19,231 nucleotides of DNA from the NCBI GenBank assembly GCA_024276595.1, contig JAJRWW010000063.1, positions 1 through 19,231 of the forward strand. The letters run 5' to 3'. Of this stretch, positions 14,327 through 19,231 are shown piece after piece. This DNA is from Myxococcota bacterium (lineage in GTDB: Bacteria > Myxococcota_A > Polyangia > HGW-17 > JAJRWW01). Each line of letters starts with the position of its first letter. Position 1 is the stretch's first letter. The notes beneath the pieces are model-generated. The model had not been told where the DNA came from. It made no database searches and worked only from the letters and a program-made list of their open reading frames with translations. Both the position numbers and the translations under genes were made by a program.

Positions 14327-15760
14327 ATGAGCAAGCCGGACATTGCGCGGCTACAGACAATTGTGGGTCCCGAGCATGTCAAGCACGATCCAGCGGATCT
14401 GTATGTGTACGGCTCGGACTCTTCGGTGCACAGGGCCATGCCGGACGCGGTCGTACGGCCGGGCAAGGTCGAGGAGGTGCAGGAGCTGCTGCGCTACGCC
14501 AACGAGAGCCGGATACCGGTGGTCCCTCGGGGGAGTGGCTCGGGCATGTGCGGCCAGGTGGTGCCCATCCAGGGCGGGATTGTGCTGGACACAAAGCGCA
14601 TGAACCGCATCCTGGAGATCAACCTGGCCGACGTGTACTGCCGGGTGGAGCCCGGGGTAATCGACGACGACCTCAACAAGGCGCTCAAGCCCCACGGTGT
14701 CTTCTACCCCGCCACCCCCGCCTCCAGTCGCATCGCCACCATCGGTGGCGAGATAGCCAACAACGCCAGCGGCGTGCGCTCGGTCAAGTACGGAGCCACC
14801 AGGGAGTCTGTGCTGGGGATGAAGGTGGTGCTCGCCGACGGATCTCTGGTCACCCTGGGTGCGCGCACCCGCGTGGAGGCCTCGGGGTATCAGCTCGAGC
14901 GCCTCTTCGTTGGCTCGGAGGGGACCCTGGGCGTGCTGGTGGAGGCCACGCTGAGCTTTGTTCGCATCCCCAAGTATCGAGCCATGGGCATGGTGCTCTT
15001 CGACAGCCTGGATGACGCCGGCGAGGCCATCGCCGCTGTCATGGGCAAGGGGGTCGCCCTCTCCATGCTCGAGCTCGTAGACAGCGTGGCCATTCGCGCG
15101 GTCAACACCGCCATGGACCTGGGGCTTCCCGAGGTGGACGCCATCTTGCTCGTGGAGGCGGACGGCATGGTCAAGGAGGCGGTGGAGTACGAGGTGGAGG
15201 CGGCGCGGGAGCTGTGCGAAAAGCACGGGGGAAAGCTCACCCAGCTCAGCTACGATCCTGCCGAGCGGGCCAGGATCTTCTTGGGGAGAAAGAAGCTCTT
15301 TCCCGCCCTCTCCAAGTTCAGCGACACCATGGTCTCCACGGCCCTGGCAGACGACATGGCTGTGCCCTACTCGAGGATGGCCGAGACGGCGCGCAAGATC
15401 CACGAGATAGCCGAGCGCAACGGAGTCGTCATGACCGCGTACGGCCATTGCGGATCCGGGTGCATGCACACGAAGATCCTCATGGACACGGCCTCCTCCG
15501 AGAGCTGGGAGGGGGCGCAGCGGGCAGTTGCCGAGATCTACGAGTACGTCCGCTCGGTGGGTGGCACCACCAGCGCCGAGCACGGCATCGGGATCTCCAA
15601 GGCGGACGCATTCAAGCGGGAGAAGGCCGACTCCCTGGACCTCATGAGGGCGGTCAAGCGTGCCTTCGACCCCAACAACATTCTCAACCCCCAAAAGCTC
15701 TTTGACGCGCCAAGGGGGTGGTTGACCGCCACGGACCTGCGGTACGTGGCCTCCAGGTGA
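14327..15760 (+). CDS. FAD-binding 2-hydroxyacid dehydrogenase, GlcD/D-lactate dehydrogenase family
   Basis: 477 residues, the usual GlcD length. The N-terminal FAD-binding (PCMH) domain covers about 38-217: VPRGSGSGMCG is the FAD-contacting glycine loop, GEIANNASGVRSVKYGATR the central FAD motif, and FVGSEGTLGV a further conserved block. The C-terminal FAD-oxidase domain covers about 218-460, with GHCGSGCMHTKILMD in place of the usual GHAGDGNLH, and SAEHGIGISKADAF as the conserved HGIG signature. It would oxidise D-lactate, glycolate or a similar 2-hydroxyacid and pass electrons to an Fe-S partner. The next gene, which starts within or just after its stop, encodes such a partner, and a LarA racemase follows, so lactate is the best guess. 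There is no signal or membrane segment, so it is cytosolic. A good AGGAG site precedes the ATG. Confidence 0.9.
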   Translation: MSKPDIARLQTIVGPEHVKHDPADLYVYGSDSSVHRAMPDAVVRPGKVEEVQELLRYANESRIPVVPRGSGSGMCGQVVPIQGGIVLDTKRMNRILEINLADVYCRVEPGVIDDDLNKALKPHGVFYPATPASSRIATIGGEIANNASGVRSVKYGATRESVLGMKVVLADGSLVTLGARTRVEASGYQLERLFVGSEGTLGVLVEATLSFVRIPKYRAMGMVLFDSLDDAGEAIAAVMGKGVALSMLELVDSVAIRAVNTAMDLGLPEVDAILLVEADGMVKEAVEYEVEAARELCEKHGGKLTQLSYDPAERARIFLGRKKLFPALSKFSDTMVSTALADDMAVPYSRMAETARKIHEIAERNGVVMTAYGHCGSGCMHTKILMDTASSESWEGAQRAVAEIYEYVRSVGGTTSAEHGIGISKADAFKREKADSLDLMRAVKRAFDPNNILNPQKLFDAPRGWLTATDLRYVASR

Positions 15761-15768
15761 AGGTCTCC

Positions 15769-16713
15769 ATGGAGCTGCCAAGACTCAGAAAGTGGGAGCA
15801 TCAGCTCAACGCGTGTATCCGCTGCGGGTACTGCTACGAGCACTGTCCTCTCTACAAGTCCACCAGGTGGGAGTCGGACGCTCCCCGCGCAAAGCTGGTG
15901 CTCCTTTTCGGCCTGCTCAACGGCCAGGTCGAGCCCACGCAGTCGGTCACGCGGCGCCTCTTCGAGTGCTTCAACTGCAAGCGCTGTGAGGCCGTGTGCT
16001 CCTCGGGAGTGCCCTTCACGGAGATCCTCATGGACGTGCGCCAGGATCTCCGAGACGCCGGCCTGGACCTGGACGGTGTCACATCTCTGAACGCCGCAGA
16101 CGGAGGCTGCGCCAAGTGCCTGGCCTGTGTGCGCGTGTGCAAGCACGAGGCTCGCACGGTGGGGGCCGATCAGTGCGTGGTTGTGGACAAGGTCAAGTGC
16201 GTGGGCTGCGGCGCCTGCGTGGAGGTGTGTCCCAGGCTGACGGTCCAGCTCGCCACCGCCCACGGGGTCTCATCTTCAGACCTGGCCCGGGAGATGGGCT
16301 CGTTTTTGGGTAGCCGCCCCGAGGGAGAGCCAAGGGCGATCATCTTTTGCTGCAACTGGTCCAGCTATCCGGGCATCCTCAACTCGCGGTACGAGGAGGC
16401 GGAGCCGAAGGACCACAAGATACTGGTGAACATGTGCGCGGGGAGGCTCCCGCCGCAGCTTCTGATGCACGCCTTCGAGCGCGGCTCTTGGGGTGTGTTG
16501 GTGAGCGGTTGTCCAGAGGAGGAGTGCGAGCACGACGGCAACCTCCGCGCCCGACAGACCGTCCAGTCCCTTCAGGTGGTCATGGGCCAGATCGGCCTGG
16601 ACCCCCGCCGAGTCCACTTCGTGGAGGTTCCGAGGGGGAGCCCCGGCACCCTGGAGGGGGCCATCGAGTCGTTCATGGTGCAGCTCCGAGAGCTGGGTGC
16701 TCCTGGTGTGTGA
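15769..16713 (+). CDS. Fe-S electron carrier: GlcF/HdrC-like and ferredoxin clusters fused to an MvhD-like domain
   Basis: 314 residues with four [4Fe-4S] motifs. Two are GlcF/HdrC-like: Cys16/19/22/26 (CIRCGYCYEHCP) and Cys67/70/73/77. A ferredoxin pair follows: Cys114/117/120/124 and Cys144/147/150/154. Residues about 188-290 are an MvhD/FrhD-type domain (IIFCCNWSSYPGI, VNMCAGRLPP, VLVSGCPEEECEHDGN), with Cys194, Cys195, Cys223, Cys248 and Cys253. MvhD links hydrogenase or formate dehydrogenase to heterodisulfide reductase through a [2Fe-2S] cluster; here the common WCSY Cys is Ser198. No CCG domains of full GlcF/HdrD are present. The ATG at 15769 follows AGGTGAAGG; a GTG at 15757, overlapping the flavoprotein's stop as GTGA, is the alternative and adds four residues. 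It probably accepts electrons from the flavoprotein and passes them to an Hdr-like or other partner encoded elsewhere. Confidence 0.85.
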   Translation: MELPRLRKWEHQLNACIRCGYCYEHCPLYKSTRWESDAPRAKLVLLFGLLNGQVEPTQSVTRRLFECFNCKRCEAVCSSGVPFTEILMDVRQDLRDAGLDLDGVTSLNAADGGCAKCLACVRVCKHEARTVGADQCVVVDKVKCVGCGACVEVCPRLTVQLATAHGVSSSDLAREMGSFLGSRPEGEPRAIIFCCNWSSYPGILNSRYEEAEPKDHKILVNMCAGRLPPQLLMHAFERGSWGVLVSGCPEEECEHDGNLRARQTVQSLQVVMGQIGLDPRRVHFVEVPRGSPGTLEGAIESFMVQLRELGAPGV

Positions 16714-16734
16714 GCCTCTGCGAGGTCCCCTGGG

Positions 16735-18009
16735 ATGAGGGTGTCGCTGCCATACGGAGAGGACGGAGCCCTGCGGGCGGAGCTGCCCTCCGACCGCGTG
16801 ATGGGTTTCTTGGAGCCCAACACGGTAGCCATCGGCGACGAGGCGCAGACCCTCCGCCTGGCCCTGGACGCCCCCATAAGCTCTCCCCGCCTGGGGGAGT
16901 TCCTGGCGGACGCCAGGAACCTGCTGGTCATAGTCAATGACGCCACCCGCCCCACTCCCACGGCGCTGGTGCTGGATGCCATCGCCCAGGACCTGGAGGG
17001 CGTGGACTGCCGCTTCATCGTCGCCACCGGGGTTCACAGGGCCCCAAACGAGCAGGAGTACCTCCAGATCTTCGGCGAGCACTACCCGCGCATCGCCCAT
17101 CGGGTGCATGCCCATGACGCCCGGCGAGACGAGATGGTCTTTCTTGGCACCTCCAGCAATGGAACCGAGATGCACGTCAACAGGCTCGGCGTGGAGGCGC
17201 ACAAGATCCTCATCATCGGCTCGGTGGAGCCCCACTACTTCGCAGGGTACACCGGGGGCAGGAAGGCCTTCCTGCCTGGCATCGCCTCCTACAAGACCAT
17301 CGAGATGAACCACAGGTTGGCCCTGAGCCCGGATGCCCGCGCCCTCTCCCTCGAGGGCAACCCGGTTCACGAGGACATGGTGGACGCCCTGCGCACCGTG
17401 GACAAGGATATCTTCGCGGTGATGACGGTGCTGGACAAGCGCCACCGAGTCTACGCCGCCACCGCCGGGCACATCCACGACTCGTTCACTGCGGCCGTAC
17501 AACACGCCAACGAGGTCTTTGCGGTTCCCGTCGCCGAGCCAGCGGACGTGGTGGTTTCGGTGGTCAAGTTCCCCCAGGACATCGATCTCTACCAGGCGCA
17601 GAAGGGCATCGACAATGGCAAGCTTGCCCTCGAGGATGTAGGCATCCTGATCCTGGTGGCCAAGTGTCGCCACGGCCTCGGCGAGGAGTCCTTCGCAAAC
17701 CTACTCGGCGCCGCCAGCTCTCCGGCGGACGCCCTGGCGCGCATCGACCATGAGTACGTGCTCGGGTATCACAAGGCGGCGAAGATGGCGGAGATAGGCC
17801 TCTGGGCCCAGACCTGGGGGGTCACCGACCTGGAGCCCGAGTTGCTGGAGCGCATGTTCATCCGCCCGTTCTCATCCCTCCAGAGCAGCCTCGACGCCGC
17901 CCTGGAGATCAAAGGTGATGCTGCTCGGGTCCTCTTCTTGATGGACGGAGGCATGACCGTGCCCCTGCTGCGCCGCCCTCGGCGCCGAGGCCCTGCTGCC
18001 CAGAGTTAG
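16735..18009 (+). CDS. larA-like: LarA-type nickel-pincer racemase (lactate racemase family)
   Basis: 424 residues, the usual LarA length. All key positions known from Lactiplantibacillus LarA have counterparts: Arg72 in NDATRPTP, His101 in ATGVHRAPN, His167 in GSVEPHYFAGY, Lys177 in GGRKAFLPG (the residue bound to the nickel-pincer cofactor), and His193 in MNHRL. It should therefore carry the cofactor and catalyse hydride-transfer racemisation or epimerisation of lactate or another 2-hydroxyacid. The larBCE cofactor genes are not in the window. It lies 21 bp after the Fe-S/MvhD gene, with GAGG as a modest ribosome-binding site. The family's usual end, here MDGGMTVPLL, is followed by about a dozen Arg/Pro-rich residues (RRPRRRGPAAQS) that look foreign, and mobile-element debris begins at the stop, so the original stop may have been replaced by the insertion. 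Confidence 0.87.
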   Translation: MRVSLPYGEDGALRAELPSDRVMGFLEPNTVAIGDEAQTLRLALDAPISSPRLGEFLADARNLLVIVNDATRPTPTALVLDAIAQDLEGVDCRFIVATGVHRAPNEQEYLQIFGEHYPRIAHRVHAHDARRDEMVFLGTSSNGTEMHVNRLGVEAHKILIIGSVEPHYFAGYTGGRKAFLPGIASYKTIEMNHRLALSPDARALSLEGNPVHEDMVDALRTVDKDIFAVMTVLDKRHRVYAATAGHIHDSFTAAVQHANEVFAVPVAEPADVVVSVVKFPQDIDLYQAQKGIDNGKLALEDVGILILVAKCRHGLGEESFANLLGAASSPADALARIDHEYVLGYHKAAKMAEIGLWAQTWGVTDLEPELLERMFIRPFSSLQSSLDAALEIKGDAARVLFLMDGGMTVPLLRRPRRRGPAAQS

Positions 18010-18077
18010 TTATCGACGACAACTTCGCCGCGCTCAAAGACCGGCTCTACCGCAAGGAGTGGGTCGTCTACGCTGGC
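17995..18077 (+). pseudogene. Remnant of an IS91-family transposase
   Basis: In the frame of base 18012 the DNA reads IDDNFAALKDRLYRKEWVVY. This matches from memory the IS91-family Y2-transposase segment that usually continues as VVYAKPPFGGPEQVL. After VVYA the match ends, and a stop codon follows in this frame near 18121. No other part of the protein is visible, so only about 20-27 codons remain. The fragment abuts the end of the larA-like gene, overlapping its last codons in another frame. It points to an old insertion or deletion at this boundary. Confidence 0.5.
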
Positions 18078-18211
18078 TCCCCAAGAAACCACCCAGACCA
18101 ACGAGTTCTCCGGGCCAGGCCCTAAGTTCGAACCTGTTCTCCGGCGAGATATCGAGCTTTCACGGGGGGTTCGGGGAGGCTGGGAAGCAGCGGGGGCGGA
18201 ATGGGGTCCAC
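18078..18211. other. Non-coding scar between IS remnants
   Basis: No convincing gene is seen. The short motif TTCTCCGG occurs twice (near 18108 and 18134). The stretch lies between the IS91-like scrap and the transposase tail and appears to be degraded insertion-sequence DNA. No clear inverted repeat or terminator was found. Confidence 0.4.
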
Positions 18212-19159
18212 TCACAAACGTGTCCTCAGCGCGGTCATCCGGGCGGCGTGACGGGGTCCGCCCCACGCGCGCCCTGTCGCGCCACGGGGCGGCCTTTCCC
18301 GCTGGTCCCAAGAAACCCTCCGCGGCTCCTTCGCGGGCCGCGACGTGGCGACCTGGGCGCCCCCGGCCGCGGCCGTGGCGACCGGATCCACCGCCCCACC
18401 CCGCGTACGGGCGGGGGGCAGCTCTCGCGGGCGCCGTGAGTGACGACGCAGGACATACCACACCACCGACGTCCGTTGCAGCTCCTCGACGTCGCGCACC
18501 CGGACGTGGTCCAACATCTCTAAGCGTACGGATTTTATGGCTCTTTCGGCCGTTCCGTTCACGAATGGAAGCGCCACCGGGGTGCCCCTTCTTTCTATCT
18601 CCAGCACCCGGAGCTGCCGCTCGAACTGCCCCATGAAGTGGGTGCCGTGGTCGTGGACCACCGCCTCGGGATGACGGCATTCGCGGTGCATCGCGCTCGC
18701 GAAGGTGCGGATGGTCCACTCGGCGGTCGGCCCCCAGGCGTCGCACGCCCGCAGCTCCATGGTCTCCCGGGTGTGCAGGTCGATAACCAACAGCACGTTG
18801 AGCCACACACCCTTCGCTGTCCGGACGAAGAAGAAGTCGAGCGCCCAGATGGCGTCCTTGGCCGCCGCCTTCCACTTGTCGAGATTCATCGGGTGGCCCC
18901 CGGTGGGGTGGTAGCCGTTCTCCTTGAGCACCTTCTGGATCGTCGGCTCGCTGACATTGATGCCCATGCGCCGAAGCTCGTCTCTGATCCTCGCCCCACC
19001 CCAGAGCGGGGACCTCCTCTTGAGCTCGATGATGAGGTCCTTGATCCCCACTATGCGCAGCTGCGCATAGCCGACATCCAGGAGGAGGTACTCTTCTTGG
19101 AGGCGGTCGACGGCAAGGAGCCGGTCACGGAGCGGGCGCTGCGGGACGTCGTGCGGCAC
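18212..19159 (-). CDS. DDE integrase-core transposase (IS3/IS481-like), N-terminus probably altered
   Basis: 315 codons from the ATG at 19159. Recognisable sequence starts near residue 38: IKDLIIELKRRSPLWGGARI is the HTH/linker region seen before the catalytic domain of many integrase-core transposases. The core holds the acidic triad: Asp in WALDFFF, Asp in VVHDHGTHF, and Glu in NGTAERAI, with 34 residues between the last two. The tail YVLRRHSRRPRELPPARTR resembles the conserved YNxxRPHxxL end. After it, residues about 260-315 are Arg/Pro/Gly-rich and may be non-native read-through. The first 30-odd codons lie across a palindrome, and their opposite strand looks coding, so the original N-terminus has probably been lost. 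No terminal inverted repeats or target duplications could be assigned. It is likely a non-functional or rearranged element copy. Confidence 0.7.
   Translation of the reverse strand: MPHDVPQRPLRDRLLAVDRLQEEYLLLDVGYAQLRIVGIKDLIIELKRRSPLWGGARIRDELRRMGINVSEPTIQKVLKENGYHPTGGHPMNLDKWKAAAKDAIWALDFFFVRTAKGVWLNVLLVIDLHTRETMELRACDAWGPTAEWTIRTFASAMHRECRHPEAVVHDHGTHFMGQFERQLRVLEIERRGTPVALPFVNGTAERAIKSVRLEMLDHVRVRDVEELQRTSVVWYVLRRHSRRPRELPPARTRGGAVDPVATAAAGGAQVATSRPAKEPRRVSWDQRERPPRGATGRAWGGPRHAARMTALRTRL
19051..19070. repeat. Perfect 20-bp palindrome within the mobile-element region
   Basis: CTATGCGCAG is followed immediately by its exact reverse complement CTGCGCATAG. The site encodes YAQLRI on both strands. 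It lies where recognisable transposase sequence (minus strand) gives way to a different plus-strand coding pattern, so it could mark an inversion or insertion junction or a recombinase-binding site. Confidence 0.75.
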
Positions 19160-19210
19160 ATGAACTGGAACGACCAGCGGCGCGTCTGGGCCGCGGCCAA
19201 GAGGCGGTGA
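19066..19210 (+). pseudogene. C-terminal fragment of an unidentified protein
   Basis: From the palindrome to TGA 19208-19210 the plus strand reads a protein-like sequence: ADIQEEVLFLEAVDGKEP, then VTERALRDVVRHMNWNDQRR and VWAAAKRR. It has helical, balanced composition and high GC at third codon positions, unlike the Arg-rich shadows elsewhere. The same frame is open further upstream, but there it is only the antisense of the transposase. The family is not recognised; the size and helical pattern could suit an accessory protein of a transposon, but that is a guess. The N-terminal part is missing, probably replaced by the transposase at the palindrome. Confidence 0.4.
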
Positions 19211-19231
19211 CCCGCCGGGCGATTTCCATCG

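Noticed and set aside
14351..15781. 476-codon open frame on the minus strand
   Set aside because: It mirrors the flavoprotein gene, has no family motifs, and the plus-strand gene has clear FAD motifs.
16276..17673. 465-codon open frame on the minus strand
   Set aside because: It runs antisense through parts of two recognised genes (Fe-S/MvhD and larA-like) and shows no domain.
1..19231. CRISPR arrays, tRNA or rRNA genes
   Set aside because: No regularly spaced direct repeats, tRNA-like cloverleaf or rRNA signature was seen by eye on either strand.

Overview
This is a high-GC bacterial window, about 19.2 kb, with densely packed genes and many ATGA/GTGA stop-start overlaps. A myxobacterial-type Ser/Thr kinase, a Rieske/cytochrome b pair with a 12-haem cytochrome, a thiosulfate/polysulfide-reductase-like molybdoenzyme, MvhD-type iron-sulfur chemistry and a lactate racemase homologue together suggest an anaerobic or facultative member of the old Deltaproteobacteria (Myxococcota or Desulfobacterota-like). 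This assignment is inference; there is no rRNA or tRNA gene in the window.

Layout. (1) 2-1429 (+): PLP-dependent, cysteine-synthase-fold enzyme, probably cut by the window edge. (2) 1437-2735 (-): GAF-domain protein with a degenerate histidine-kinase module, convergent with gene 1. (3) 2956-4686 (+): membrane-anchored Ser/Thr protein kinase. (4) 4746-8045 (+): three overlapping genes for a Rieske protein, a b6-like cytochrome b and a multihaem cytochrome c, together resembling an alternative quinol-oxidising complex. (5) 8134-14115 (+): seven overlapping or abutting genes: ArsR-type repressor, molybdopterin catalytic subunit, four-cluster ferredoxin subunit, FdnI/PhsC-type cytochrome b, two YeeE/YedE sulfur-transport half proteins, and an exported rhodanese-fold protein that lacks the catalytic Cys. 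(6) 14327-18009 (+): GlcD/D-lactate-dehydrogenase-type flavoprotein, a fused Fe-S/MvhD electron carrier, and a LarA-type racemase. (7) 17995-19231: mobile-element debris, with an IS91-like transposase scrap, a DDE-integrase transposase on the minus strand, a perfect 20-bp palindrome, and the end of an unidentified plus-strand ORF.

How the parts may work together. The lactate module could interconvert lactate isomers or a related 2-hydroxyacid (LarA), oxidise the acid (flavoprotein), and pass electrons through four [4Fe-4S] sites to an MvhD-like domain. The sulfur module would use menaquinol through the membrane cytochrome b to reduce thiosulfate, polysulfide or a related oxyanion outside the cytoplasmic membrane, with YeeE proteins and the rhodanese-fold protein handling the sulfur product. 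The Rieske/cyt b/12-haem cluster would exchange electrons between quinone and periplasmic acceptors.

The most unusual items are the sulfur operon with its catalytically dead rhodanese and an inverted repeat over the repressor start codon, the GlcF/Hdr-MvhD fusion placed between a lactate dehydrogenase and a lactate racemase, the GPWY variant of the quinol-site motif in cytochrome b, and the pseudo-histidine kinase.
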